Source of the DNA: Hwangdonia lutea
GTDB taxonomy: Bacteria; Bacteroidota; Bacteroidia; Flavobacteriales; Flavobacteriaceae
Length of the DNA: 64,000 bases
NCBI RefSeq assembly: GCF_032814565.1
Contig: NZ_CP136521.1
Location: 1,274,501 to 1,338,500 of the forward strand
Direction: 5' to 3'
The notes under the pieces: model-generated
The model's input: the letters and a program-made list of their open reading frames with translations, nothing else
What the model was told of the DNA's origin: nothing
The model's database searches: none
Shown here: positions 45,884 through 54,643 of the stretch, piece after piece
Layout: every line of letters starts with the position of its first letter
Numbering within the stretch: position 1 is the stretch's first letter
Made by a program: the position numbers and the translations under genes

Positions 45884-47341
45884 CTAATTTAAAATTTTAT
45901 CGGGATTAGGCTTTGTGCTTGATAAACCTTTCCGTGTCATTTTTCCCCATTTTTTGTTTTTGTTAAAATAGTAATCAATATTACCTCTAACAGCCGCATA
46001 CAATACAAAAGGGTGTAAAATAAACGGTTCGATGGCACTTAATAATACCAGCTTTATGCCCATGCCTTTCTTCTTATATTGGTGAAATGATAATTCTTCG
46101 GAATACAAGGCAAGAATGGATAGCAATACCGAAAACAAATAGGCCAATAAAAAGAAGGATAGGGCAAATTCCCACCGTACCGCATTTAAAAACAGTAATA
46201 CCGTAAAATAGATAAGTCCAACAACCTCGATTATTGGAGCTAATCGCTCAAATATCAACCAATACGGATAGCTAATCATCCCAAAAGACCCATATTTTGG
46301 GTTAAACGCTATTTTACGATGTTTTCTCATGGTTTCAATTGTACCTCGAGTCCATCTGTTTCTTTGCGATATAAAATCTTTGTAGTTATCGGGTGCTTCC
46401 GTCCAACATAAAGGATCGGGAATATAGGATACTTTGTACTTCTTGTTACTTTCTTCCATGTAACGGCGCATACGTACCACAATTTCCATATCTTCTCCTA
46501 CGGTATTGGTATCGTAGCCGCCAACTTCAATAGCTATTTTTTTATCAAATATGCCAAAAGCTCCAGAAATTACCAATAATCCATTTAGTCTACTCCATGC
46601 CATTCTACCAAGCAGAAATGACCGAATGTATTCTAATATCTGCGACTGGACAAGCAAATTTTTAGGAAGGTTTACGTCTAATAGTTTACCGCCGCTTATG
46701 GTACAGGAGTTAGCAATGCGGATAACCCCTCCAGAAGCAATAACCGTAGTTTCGGTTTCTTCAAGAAATGGTTTTATCATTTTCTGTAGAGCATCTTCCA
46801 ACAACAAACAGTCTACATCAATACATGCTACATATTTGCTATTGCTAATATTAAGCCCCATGTTTAAAGCATCGGCTTTACCACCGTTTTCTTTATCGAC
46901 TACTATTAACTTCTCAAAAGCCGGGTTTTTAGATTTAAAAACACCCGCCCGAAGTGGTTTGGTTTGTAACCTTTCATTTATTAAAAACTCCACTTTTTCT
47001 AAATCGTAGGCGGCAATAAGTTTTTCTAAACTATCATCGGTACTGCCATCGTTTACGATAATAACATCATAATTTGCGTAATGGTTGGACAGTAATGACC
47101 GTACATTTTCAACCACATTAAGACTTTCGTTATAAGCTGGAGCAATAATACTTATTGATGGCGAAATGGAAGACGATAGAATATCCTTGTAATTTATAAA
47201 ACTCTTTTTTTTAAGGTATTGTGTGGTTTCTATTGCAGAAATTATGGATAATATAATGTATGATACTATGGCTAAAAAAGCAAAAGCAAAAAACAAATAA
47301 TGAAATATTTGAATAATGATTTGTGCCGTAGTACTATCCAT
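45884..47341 (-). CDS. Family 2 glycosyltransferase, processive membrane type
   Basis: 485 residues. N-terminal membrane helix (about 12-35), GT2 domain (SISIIAPAYNESLNVVENVRSL, VIIVNDGSTDDSL, VVDKENGGKADALNMGL, CIDVDCLL, GEDMEIVVR) with the QRNRWTRGT (QxxRW) signature of processive synthases, then three or four C-terminal helices (about 365-385, 396-415, 430-450). Architecture is that of PgaC/HasA-like poly-glycan synthases, so it probably makes and exports a linear polysaccharide. Translation is coupled to the upstream HEAT gene (8-base overlap) and to the sulfatase-like gene (2-base gap). Confidence 0.92.
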   Translation of the reverse strand: MDSTTAQIIIQIFHYLFFAFAFLAIVSYIILSIISAIETTQYLKKKSFINYKDILSSSISPSISIIAPAYNESLNVVENVRSLLSNHYANYDVIIVNDGSTDDSLEKLIAAYDLEKVEFLINERLQTKPLRAGVFKSKNPAFEKLIVVDKENGGKADALNMGLNISNSKYVACIDVDCLLLEDALQKMIKPFLEETETTVIASGGVIRIANSCTISGGKLLDVNLPKNLLVQSQILEYIRSFLLGRMAWSRLNGLLVISGAFGIFDKKIAIEVGGYDTNTVGEDMEIVVRMRRYMEESNKKYKVSYIPDPLCWTEAPDNYKDFISQRNRWTRGTIETMRKHRKIAFNPKYGSFGMISYPYWLIFERLAPIIEVVGLIYFTVLLFLNAVRWEFALSFFLLAYLFSVLLSILALYSEELSFHQYKKKGMGIKLVLLSAIEPFILHPFVLYAAVRGNIDYYFNKNKKWGKMTRKGLSSTKPNPDKILN

Positions 47342-48437
47342 TATTTACAAATTTATACATGTTAGACTTTTCTTTATTTGTAGCCAATTCTTTTAAGCCC
47401 AAAAATTTATCAAGGTTTATTGATTTTAATATTTTAAGGGCTAATAGTTGTATTTCAAAATCTTTGTGAAACAGGTGTTTCTCAATAAAAGGCTCATCCG
47501 TTGGGACTACTAATTTTTCTAACATCTCAAAAAAGCACAGCTGCTCTTCAATACTTAATTCGTTAAAGTTGGCTTTTAAAACCTCTTTAGCTTCGATACC
47601 GTATAAACTCGTTAAAACTTCTATGGTATAAATTCTTATGTCTTGGTTTTCGTGTGAAAGCAAATCGATTAGCACATCATTTACTTCAAATTGGTTATAA
47701 ACCTTAGCGAGTTTTAAGGCAAATAAAACAACCGTGGGGTTTGACGATTTTAACCAAGGCTTAATGTCGCAGATGTCCTGTTTATCAAACCTTTGCAATA
47801 TGCCAAGAATTTGCAATTGATCCCATTCTGTTAGTGGGGTTTTTATGTGGTTTAAAAACATGAGGCCGTCAAACTGAAATAAACTCACAAAGTACAAGTG
47901 TGCTTCTTTACGAACTTCGCGCACCGGGTGAGTTATTAATGGCTTTATTTGATTTTGAACCTCAACAACCTGAAACCTTCTAAGTTCTCCAATGGCTTTC
48001 GAAATAATATGCCATTTTTTAGATTTTAAACCGTTTAAGGCAAATTCAAATAATCCGGTTTTAAAATAAAAGGTTTTTGCAGCTTCAGACATTTCACCAG
48101 AAACCTCACTCATTAATTTATAAAGAATTAAAACTATAATTTTTCTTCTCGATTTAATGGTTACTTCCGTTTTTAATCTTGAAATTATAGATAATTGATT
48201 CTCGGTTAAATCTTCTGTACTGTTTCCGGAGTATAAGTATTCTACCAGTAAAGTTTCGTATTCACTTTTAAGGGTTTTAATTTCGTTATCCTTTATTCTT
48301 AAATGTAACCGGATTAACCGTAGATAAAGGATTAGTATGAGTATGACCAAAGCTAAGATACCGCTAAACCACAAGGTAGATTTAACCAAAAGCGGAAAAT
48401 CATCAATATAATTGAAAATGTAATTTATGCTATCCAT
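47334..48437 (-). CDS. HEAT-repeat membrane protein
   Basis: 367 residues: one membrane helix (about 19-43), a basic/coiled stretch (RLIRLHLRIKDNEIKTLKSEYETLL), then HEAT/armadillo-like alpha repeats from about 150 to the end (for example VREVRKEAHLYFVSLFQF, NPTVVLFALKLAKVYNQFEV, QDIRIYTIEVLTSLYG, DFEIQLLALKILKSI). Likely a scaffold at the inner membrane. It starts three bases after the response regulator and overlaps the glycosyltransferase by 8 bases, so it probably links the regulator signal to the synthase; that link is an inference. Confidence 0.85.
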   Translation of the reverse strand: MDSINYIFNYIDDFPLLVKSTLWFSGILALVILILILYLRLIRLHLRIKDNEIKTLKSEYETLLVEYLYSGNSTEDLTENQLSIISRLKTEVTIKSRRKIIVLILYKLMSEVSGEMSEAAKTFYFKTGLFEFALNGLKSKKWHIISKAIGELRRFQVVEVQNQIKPLITHPVREVRKEAHLYFVSLFQFDGLMFLNHIKTPLTEWDQLQILGILQRFDKQDICDIKPWLKSSNPTVVLFALKLAKVYNQFEVNDVLIDLLSHENQDIRIYTIEVLTSLYGIEAKEVLKANFNELSIEEQLCFFEMLEKLVVPTDEPFIEKHLFHKDFEIQLLALKILKSINLDKFLGLKELATNKEKSNMYKFVNNG

Positions 48438-48440
48438 TTT

Positions 48441-48806
48441 CTAGTTAATTAGTCTATTGACTCTAATCATTAATTCGTTTGGACTAAAAGGTTTTCCCAT
48501 AAAATCGTTGGCTCCTAAACTGAAAGCCTTTAAAACCATTTCTTCTTGACCTGCGGACGAGAATACTATTATTGGCGTATCAGAATCTAACTTTAGGCGC
48601 ACATGACTAATAACCTCCAAACCGCTAACAAACGGCATCATAATATCGGTTATAATTAAATCTGGCTTCTCGGTTTCAATAAGTTCCAAAGCTTGCTGCC
48701 CGTTTACTGCAGATAGTAAATGGTATCCCTCTTTTTCTAGACGGAATTTTAATAGCATTGATAGTGTAGAGTTATCCTCAGCTAGTATTATTTTCTTGGT
48801 GGCCAT
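48441..48806 (-). CDS. CheY-like single-domain response regulator
   Basis: 121 residues, receiver domain only. Acidic pocket Glu10-Asp11, phosphoacceptor Asp54 (LIITDIMMPFVSG), switch residue in VFSSA (Ser83/84) and Lys105 in MGKPFSPNEL. With no output domain it probably acts by protein contact, with the HEAT-repeat protein encoded 3 bases downstream as candidate partner. No histidine kinase is in the window. First gene of the five-gene operon. Confidence 0.93.
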   Translation of the reverse strand: MATKKIILAEDNSTLSMLLKFRLEKEGYHLLSAVNGQQALELIETEKPDLIITDIMMPFVSGLEVISHVRLKLDSDTPIIVFSSAGQEEMVLKAFSLGANDFMGKPFSPNELMIRVNRLIN

Positions 48807-48965
48807 AAGTAGTTAATAAAGTTGGGAGCTTAATCGGGGGCAATATATATAAAAATATCGATAAAATACAAATAAAACAGATAAAATGCATTAATATTAA
48901 TTTTTGAAAGAAATTTAATTAAGTTAAAATTGCTCTATATATGCTTAAAAATAAAGTTGGTAAAT

Positions 48966-48996
48966 AAAAAAAGGCTATCCAATGGATAGCCTTTTT
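48966..48996 (-). terminator. Terminator after the DUF3078 gene
   Basis: Perfect 13-bp stem AAAAAGGCTATCC / GGATAGCCTTTTT, 3-base loop; on the minus strand a T tract follows. It separates the suf operon tail from the regulator operon. The rest of 48807-49019 is AT-rich with no gene. Confidence 0.9.
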
Positions 48997-49019
48997 GCGT
49001 GATATATCTTTTATTTGAT

Positions 49020-49952
49020 TTAAAACTTATAATTAAGTCCAAACATCCAATACGATTGTAGTTTATTATCGGCATCTTCGAGTTTTGCAGCTGAAATGCT
49101 TCCGGGTTGACTTTGCTGGTAGTTAAAGGCTTCTTGTTTATTTTGTCTTAAGCCAAAATCAAAACCAATACCAATCATTTTCCATAAGGTATATCCAAAC
49201 GAGTTGGTCCAGGTCCAGTTTGATAAATCTGAAGATTTATAACTTTGAAACATCGATAAGTTGGATTTAAAACTAACCGCATTGATTTGTCGTGTATAAT
49301 CCACAAGAATTTTAGCACCCATTGACGACTCGAAATCTATAACCGCATTGCTGCTAAACACGAAGTTGTAGTTTAGCGGATGGATTACAACCACTAAATC
49401 TTTAGCGGGCGTCCAAGTGGCACCGACACCTAAATCTAAAAACCCGGGATCGTTAAAATTGCTTAAAATGGTGGTTCGGTATTCGGCCAAACCAGAAATC
49501 GCGAATGTTTCACTTAGTTTGTGCCCGTATAAAGAGGTGATATTAAAAACATCGGTAGCTTCTCTAAATTTATCGCTGTCTGTTGGGTCGTCTTTGTCAT
49601 CCAATTTCACCCAAGATAGGTTTATGTTTCCTGCATTTCTCCAAAAGAATTTATCTTGAGTTAAGTTTGCAAAAGCATTAACGGTAAAACCAATATTTCC
49701 AGAATTATTATTGGGCGTGCCTTGAGCGTACCAGTTTTTAAAACTGGAAATGCTTCCGCCAATGGTACCAAAGGCACCTTTTTTCCAACCGGGTAGAGCA
49801 TCTATTTGCCCCTGAATGGCATTAACGCGCCCTTGAATGGCCGCAATGGAATCTTTTTTTACTTTTTGGGTGGCTTTTAATTCCTCTAAAGTTTGAGCGT
49901 TTATCGATATTATTCCGATAAGAAATGTGAAAAATAATAGCGTTTTTTTCAT
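49020..49952 (-). CDS. DUF3078 outer-membrane-like protein
   Basis: 310 residues: signal peptide MKKTLLFFTFLIGIISINA, a short helical segment (LEELKATQKVKKDSIAAIQGRVNAI) and a beta-rich domain ending in YWMFGLNYKF, recognisable as DUF3078 (WKKGAFGTIGGSISSFKNWYAQG). The terminal aromatic residue and alternating strands suggest an outer-membrane barrel. Its own promoter-like element is at 50019. Positioned after the suf genes, as commonly seen in Flavobacteriaceae; no functional link is established. Confidence 0.85.
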   Translation of the reverse strand: MKKTLLFFTFLIGIISINAQTLEELKATQKVKKDSIAAIQGRVNAIQGQIDALPGWKKGAFGTIGGSISSFKNWYAQGTPNNNSGNIGFTVNAFANLTQDKFFWRNAGNINLSWVKLDDKDDPTDSDKFREATDVFNITSLYGHKLSETFAISGLAEYRTTILSNFNDPGFLDLGVGATWTPAKDLVVVIHPLNYNFVFSSNAVIDFESSMGAKILVDYTRQINAVSFKSNLSMFQSYKSSDLSNWTWTNSFGYTLWKMIGIGFDFGLRQNKQEAFNYQQSQPGSISAAKLEDADNKLQSYWMFGLNYKF

Positions 49953-50018
49953 TTTAATTGTGGTTAAATTATTTGTTGTTTACTGGTTTAGACACCAACT
50001 TATTGGTTTAAGTCACAA

Positions 50019-50026
50019 CAAAAGTA
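50019..50026 (-). promoter_or_regulatory. -7 element (TACTTTTG) for the DUF3078 gene
   Basis: Minus-strand TAnnTTTG with a TTG at 50046-50048, 19 bases apart, and 66 bases before the start codon. Confidence 0.6.
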
Positions 50027-50030
50027 GCTA

Positions 50031-50537
50031 TTATTTTCTTTTGAACAACGGTACCGAAGAGCAGGCCTCACCATACATTATGGATTTAGCCACGGGTATT
50101 AATTTAGTCGCCAACATAATATAAGCGTTTTGTGGCACTGGTTTTTTTGAGCAACCTTTAATAATAATAGGCTTATCTGTATATTCTGAAACATCGAGAG
50201 TTTCAATTACATCTTGATAAATGGACGATTCTAATTGCTCCAGATTACCGATTATTGTTTTTTTAGTGAAAGGCTCTAAATAAACGCTTAACAACATGAA
50301 TGCCCAAGCCGGAATAATGGCATCGGTACTGCAGGTTAGCGCCACATAGCCGTCTTGATATTGCGACCAATCGTGTTCTGAGGCTTTTTGCCTAAACTCT
50401 TTTTCGCGCAACACGAAACCTTCAAACAGCCAATTTTTGATATCAAAAAGCACACGTTTTCCATCAGGATAATAATCCTCGAGGTTAACGGTAATTAACT
50501 TGCTATTCGCTACGCGATTTATGATTTCTTCTTTCAA
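50031..50537 (-). CDS. DUF2480 family protein
   Basis: 168 residues, cytoplasmic by composition, recognised as DUF2480 by ITVNLEDYYPDGKRVLFDIK, the RQKASEHDWSQYQDGYVALTC segment and IIKGCSKKPVPQNAY. Start is a TTG at 50537, the only reasonable start before the conserved region. Conserved cysteines (in TCSTDAI and KGCSKK) hint at a role related to Fe-S assembly, in keeping with its position behind sufT, but no function is known. Confidence 0.85.
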   Translation of the reverse strand: MKEEIINRVANSKLITVNLEDYYPDGKRVLFDIKNWLFEGFVLREKEFRQKASEHDWSQYQDGYVALTCSTDAIIPAWAFMLLSVYLEPFTKKTIIGNLEQLESSIYQDVIETLDVSEYTDKPIIIKGCSKKPVPQNAYIMLATKLIPVAKSIMYGEACSSVPLFKRK

Positions 50538-50564
50538 AAAAGTAGGTTGTTAAGTGGTTTGTTG

Positions 50565-50611
50565 TTAAACTGAAAACTGCAACTGCAAACTGTGGACTGA
50601 ATACTGCTAAC
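50565..50611. repeat. Degenerate AACTG-type repeat
   Basis: Run of imperfect 7-mers (AAACTGA, AAACTGC, AACTGCA, AACTGTGG, ACTGAAT, ACTGC) between DUF2480 and sufT. Related array at 54575-54641. Confidence 0.6.
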
Positions 50612-50616
50612 TTATT

Positions 50617-50943
50617 TTAAAGCATTCCCAATTCCAACTTCGCTTCCTCGCTCATTAAATCTTGGGTCCACGGCGGATCGAAAGTAATTTCAACCTCGGC
50701 AGATTTAACCTCATCCAACGATTTTACTTTTTCCTCAACCTCCAAAGGCAAGGTTTCTGCAACGGGACAGTTGGGTGTGGTTAAGGTCATTAAAATTTTA
50801 ACATCGTAATCTTCGTTTACAAATACATCGTAAATTAATCCGAGTTCGTAAATATCAACTGGAATTTCCGGGTCGTAAATTGTTTTTATAACGTTTACTA
50901 TTTTCTCGCCTAAAGCGTTTGTGTCTATTGTTGTATCGCTCAT
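50617..50943 (-). CDS. sufT: SUF system assembly protein SufT (MIP18 family)
   Basis: 108 residues of the DUF59/MIP18 family: VIKTIYDPEIPVDIYELGLIYDV, VKILMTLTTPNCPVAETLP (conserved Cys) and VEITFDPPWTQDLMSEEAK. Supports maturation of Fe-S proteins together with the SufBCD scaffold. Next to sufE in the operon; the spacer to sufE contains two REP hairpins. Confidence 0.93.
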   Translation of the reverse strand: MSDTTIDTNALGEKIVNVIKTIYDPEIPVDIYELGLIYDVFVNEDYDVKILMTLTTPNCPVAETLPLEVEEKVKSLDEVKSAEVEITFDPPWTQDLMSEEAKLELGML

Positions 50944-50960
50944 AATTTAAATTTTTTTTC

Positions 50961-51014
50961 ATTTCCGCCTTCGCGAAAATCTTATTAATGGATTCCTGCC
51001 TTCGCAGGAATGAC
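50961..51014. repeat. Two REP-like hairpins between sufE and sufT
   Basis: ATTTCCGC-CTTC-GCGAAAAT (50961-50980, imperfect) and ATTCCTGC-CTTC-GCAGGAAT (within 50991-51014, perfect). Same CTTC-loop family as 18809. Confidence 0.75.
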
Positions 51015-51019
51015 AAATA

Positions 51020-51442
51020 CTAACTAAGTTGTGTTTGGTATGCAATGGCATACATTTTAAGTTGTTTTACCATACTCACCAAGCCATTGGCTCGTGTTGG
51101 CGACAAATGTTCTTTTAATCCAATTTTATCAATAAAATCGGTGTTGGCATCAATAATATCTTTGGGGTGCTGATTTGAAAATGCACGGATTAAAATTGCA
51201 ATAATACCTTTGGTGATAATGGCATCGCTATCGGCGGTAAATTCAATTTTATCGTTGTTCATTTCGGCATGTACCCAAACTTTACTTTGGCATCCTTTAA
51301 TGATGTTGCTTTCGGTTTTATACTGCTCGTCAATTAAAGGTAAATCTTTACCCAAATCAATCATATATTGATAACGTTCTTCCCAATCTTCAAACATTGA
51401 GAATTCGTCTATTATTTCATTTTGAATTTCTTCAATACTCAT
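51020..51442 (-). CDS. sufE: Cysteine desulfuration protein SufE
   Basis: 140 residues from the ATG at 51442; a TTG start at 51460 is unlikely because it lies inside the promoter-like element. Accepts persulfide from SufS via the conserved Cys in NIIKGCQSKVWVHAE. Other family features: DWEERYQYMIDLGKDLPLI and a helical C terminus. In the operon after the lipoprotein gene and before sufT. Confidence 0.93.
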   Translation of the reverse strand: MSIEEIQNEIIDEFSMFEDWEERYQYMIDLGKDLPLIDEQYKTESNIIKGCQSKVWVHAEMNNDKIEFTADSDAIITKGIIAILIRAFSNQHPKDIIDANTDFIDKIGLKEHLSPTRANGLVSMVKQLKMYAIAYQTQLS

Positions 51443-51457
51443 ATATTCAATTTTATA

Positions 51458-51465
51458 CAAAAATA
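51458..51465 (-). promoter_or_regulatory. -7 element (TATTTTTG) upstream of sufE
   Basis: Minus-strand TAnnTTTG with TTG 20 bases further upstream (51486-51488); an internal promoter of the suf operon. Confidence 0.55.
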
Positions 51466-51480
51466 CAATAAGAAAAGTTG

Positions 51481-51903
51481 CTATTCAATATTTTTAGAAA
51501 TAGATAGCATTTCTTTAACAAGTGCAGCGATTTGTTTTGGTGGATTGCCGTGATCGAAAGGCTGCGACTTATAAATTTTGCCATTATACGTGATTTTTAA
51601 ATGCGCTATGGCCGCTCCATCAAAAAAGCGATCTTCGGAAGGTGCTTTTAAGTTCGGGACATTTTCAACATTTACAGTTTTAAGGATTTTTATTAATTGA
51701 TTCCACGCTGTTTCACTGCAAATTTTAATATTGGGTTTCGCCCCATGCTTATTTACTGTTGCTACTTGCTTTTTATTAATTGCAATCGCATTGTAAGCAC
51801 CTCTGGTTTGTGTGGTATATTCCAAAGCTATGGCGTCTTGATTTATTTTAGAATTTGTACAACCGCTATCGACAAGTAGTAGCAATAAAAAAAGATACTT
51901 CAT
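51481..51903 (-). CDS. Small lipoprotein inside the suf operon (sufS-sufE)
   Basis: 140 residues with a lipoprotein signal MKYLFLLLLLVDSGC (Cys15). The remainder is a small domain with KKQVATVNKHGAKPNIKIC, then DGAAIAHLKITYNGKIYKSQPFDHG near the end. It reads as a conserved flavobacterial unknown; no named family. Inserted between sufS (47-base gap) and sufE (38-base gap), same strand. Confidence 0.7.
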   Translation of the reverse strand: MKYLFLLLLLVDSGCTNSKINQDAIALEYTTQTRGAYNAIAINKKQVATVNKHGAKPNIKICSETAWNQLIKILKTVNVENVPNLKAPSEDRFFDGAAIAHLKITYNGKIYKSQPFDHGNPPKQIAALVKEMLSISKNIE

Positions 51904-51949
51904 AGAATTTAATTTAGATATAAAGCATACAAAAAAGACACCAAAGTTG

Positions 51950-53164
51950 TTAGGCTAGCATCATTTTAGCCTTTTTTACACCTTCAACCAAAGCATCGAT
52001 TTCTGCTTTTGCGTTGTAAAACGCAAAGGAAGCGCGAACGGTTCCCGGGATTTTATAAAAATCCATAATGGGTTGCGCACAATGGTGGCCCGTACGAACG
52101 GCAATACCTAGTTTATCTAAAATAGTGCCCACATCGTAGGGATGAATACCCTCTAAATTAAATGATACGACCGATGTTTTGTTTTTTGCGGTGCCGTAGA
52201 TTTTTAATCCTTCTATTTCCAGAAGTTTTTCGGTGGCATATTCCAACAGTTCGTGCTCGTAGTTTTCAATGGCATCGAACCCAATTTGGTTCATATAATC
52301 GATGGCTGCCCCAAAGGCTATGCCACCACAAATATTGGGTGTACCGGCCTCAAATTTGTGCGGTAAATCGGCATAAGTGGTTTTTTCAAACGTAACTTCG
52401 GCAATCATTTCGCCACCACCTTGATAAGGCGGTAATTTGTTTAACCACGCTTCTTTTCCGTAAAGCATGCCCACTCCCGTTGGCCCACACATTTTGTGGG
52501 CTGAAGCGACATAAAAATCGACGTCCAATTTTTGAACATCTGGTTTTACGTGCGGACAAGCCTGTGCGCCATCAATTAAAACGGCTGCACCAACGCTGTG
52601 TGCTTTTTCAATGATATATTCGATGGGATTAATAGTCCCCAAAGCATTTGAAATATGATTTACAAAAACAAGCTTTGTGTTTTTTGATAGCAGTTTATCG
52701 TATTGGTTCATTTCCAATTCGCCCGCCTCATTCATGGGAATGACCTTTAAAACCGCACCCGTGCGCTCGCAAAGCATTTGCCATGGCACAATATTACTGT
52801 GATGCTCTAAAGCTGAAACAATAACCTCATCGCCCTTTTTTAATAATGACGAAAAGCCATTTGCGACTAGATTTATACCATCGGTGGTGCCCGAGGTTAG
52901 AATAATTTCGTGCGGGTGTTTAGCGTTGAAATGCTTCTGTATTTTTAAACGCGCTTGCTCGTATAAATCGGTGGCTTCTTGACTTAAGGTGTGCACGCCA
53001 CGATGAATATTGGCGTTGTATTTTGAATAATAGTCCACAATAACATCGATAACCTGTTGCGGGGTTTGTGATGTGGCTGCATTATCGAAATACACTAAGG
53101 GTTTTCCGTTTACTTGTCGGTTAAGTATCGGGAAATCTTGTCTTATGTCGTTTACCTTGAACAT
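51950..53164 (-). CDS. sufS: Cysteine desulfurase SufS
   Basis: 404 residues, PLP enzyme releasing sulfur from cysteine for Fe-S cluster assembly. Motifs: VYFDNAATSQTP, ILTSGTTDGINLVAN, DGAQACPHVKPD, the PLP lysine in SAHKMCGPTGVGMLYG, and the active Cys in RTGHHCAQPIMDFY. Length and SufS subgroup features normal. Upstream of the lipoprotein and sufE, its partner. Confidence 0.96.
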   Translation of the reverse strand: MFKVNDIRQDFPILNRQVNGKPLVYFDNAATSQTPQQVIDVIVDYYSKYNANIHRGVHTLSQEATDLYEQARLKIQKHFNAKHPHEIILTSGTTDGINLVANGFSSLLKKGDEVIVSALEHHSNIVPWQMLCERTGAVLKVIPMNEAGELEMNQYDKLLSKNTKLVFVNHISNALGTINPIEYIIEKAHSVGAAVLIDGAQACPHVKPDVQKLDVDFYVASAHKMCGPTGVGMLYGKEAWLNKLPPYQGGGEMIAEVTFEKTTYADLPHKFEAGTPNICGGIAFGAAIDYMNQIGFDAIENYEHELLEYATEKLLEIEGLKIYGTAKNKTSVVSFNLEGIHPYDVGTILDKLGIAVRTGHHCAQPIMDFYKIPGTVRASFAFYNAKAEIDALVEGVKKAKMMLA

Positions 53165-53255
53165 GGCTGATGGTTTAGCCCCGATAGAAACGGCATCCTT
53201 TTTTGAGGCACGAAAAAAAGATACAGTGGATAGCGGGAAATAGCTTCAAAATATG

Positions 53256-54569
53256 TTATAAATCGAACCCAATATTTACACCTAATTTATTGGCGATTAT
53301 TTTGGTGATGCGCTGTTTTATTTCTGGAATTTTAACCGAGCTTAGCACGTTATTACTAAAGGCATACATTAAAAGGGCTTTGGCTTCTTTTTCCGGAATA
53401 CCGCGCGAACGCATGTAAAACATGGCGCTTTCGTCGAGTTGCCCAATGGTACAACCGTGTGAGCATTTTACATCGTCGGCAAAAATTTCGAGTTGCGGTT
53501 TGGTGTTTATGCTGGCTTTATCGCTTACCAAAATGTTGTTATTGGCTTGAAAGGCATTGGTTTTTTGGGCTTCTTTTTCTACAATAATCTTCCCGTTAAA
53601 TACACCGGTTGCGTTATCGGCAAAAATACCTTTGTAATCTTGATGGCTTTCGCAATTTGGTTCGATGTGGTGCACCAAAGTGTTATGATCGACATGCTGT
53701 TTGTTGCCAATAATGGTTACGCCTTTTAAGATGGAATTGATGCGCTCGCCTTCTTGATAGTAATTAAGATTATTGCGTATTAATTTACCACCAAATGCAA
53801 AGGTGTGTACCGATGCGACACTTTCGCGCTTTTGCTTAATAAAAGTGTTGTCTATTAAGGATGCGTTGGCATTGTCGTTTTGTATTTTGTAATAGTCTAC
53901 AATAGCCCGTTTGTTGGCAAAAATTTCGGTAACGCTATTGGTGAGTACCGCATTATCGGTTAAACTTTGATGGCGTTCGATAATTTGCACATGCGAATTC
54001 TCGTCGACCACGATTAAGTTACGTGGTTGCAACATGGTTGCCGATTCGTTTCCGGTTGACAAATGGATGATTTGAATAGGTTTTTCAACCAGTTTGTTTT
54101 TTGGAATATGAATGTAGGCTCCTTCTTGTGAAAACGCCGTGTTGAGTGATGTTAAGCTGTCTTTTTCGGCAGCTTTGTTGAAATAATTTTCAATCACCAA
54201 ACGGTATTTTGGTTTTGAAAGTGCTGATGACATTAAGCACACATCGATACCATCGTGCGTGGTTTGCGATAGATGCGACGAATATTTACCATCAATAAAC
54301 ACTATTTTATAGCTGTCTATATTATGGATGAAATATTTTTTAATATCGTTATAATCTATATCGCTTTCCTGTTTAGGAAATATGCTGTAATCTTCTTTTA
54401 ACAGTTTGTTTAACGAGGTATATTTCCAAGCTTCTTCCTTTTTGGTAGGAAATCCTTTTTCTTCAAATATTTTTATAGCATCGTTTCTAACATTGTGTAC
54501 ATAGGTGTCCACATCAGCTTGGTCTTCAAATACGATGAAGGATGATACTAATTTTTCTTTTAAATCCAT
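53256..54569 (-). CDS. sufD: Fe-S assembly protein SufD
   Basis: 437 residues. Partner of SufB and SufC in the SufBC2D scaffold. SufD-like features: N-terminal helical part (PTKKEEAWKYTSLNKLLKE), beta-helix core with repeated strands (RNLIVVDENSHVQIIERH), KTNAFQANNNILVSD and the DVKCSHGCTIGQLDESAMFYMRSRGI C-terminal region. Between sufC and sufS; the upstream spacer has AACTG-like repeats. Confidence 0.95.
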   Translation of the reverse strand: MDLKEKLVSSFIVFEDQADVDTYVHNVRNDAIKIFEEKGFPTKKEEAWKYTSLNKLLKEDYSIFPKQESDIDYNDIKKYFIHNIDSYKIVFIDGKYSSHLSQTTHDGIDVCLMSSALSKPKYRLVIENYFNKAAEKDSLTSLNTAFSQEGAYIHIPKNKLVEKPIQIIHLSTGNESATMLQPRNLIVVDENSHVQIIERHQSLTDNAVLTNSVTEIFANKRAIVDYYKIQNDNANASLIDNTFIKQKRESVASVHTFAFGGKLIRNNLNYYQEGERINSILKGVTIIGNKQHVDHNTLVHHIEPNCESHQDYKGIFADNATGVFNGKIIVEKEAQKTNAFQANNNILVSDKASINTKPQLEIFADDVKCSHGCTIGQLDESAMFYMRSRGIPEKEAKALLMYAFSNNVLSSVKIPEIKQRITKIIANKLGVNIGFDL

Positions 54570-54574
54570 TTTAT

Positions 54575-54641
54575 CAGTTGTTAGTCGTTGGTTGTTAGTC
54601 GTTAGTTGCTTACTGCAAACTGAGGACTGTCAACTGCCAAC
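54575..54641. repeat. AACTG/GTTAGTC repeat cluster between sufC and sufD
   Basis: Tandem GTTAGTCGTTG units followed by inverted-sense AACTG units (CAAACTGAGGACTGTCAACTGCC); the two halves could pair into an imperfect stem within the operon mRNA. Confidence 0.6.
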
Positions 54642-54643
54642 TT

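Noticed and set aside
50565-54641. CRISPR-like repeats
   Set aside because: The AACTG units are 7-mers without spacers of constant length and no cas genes are present.
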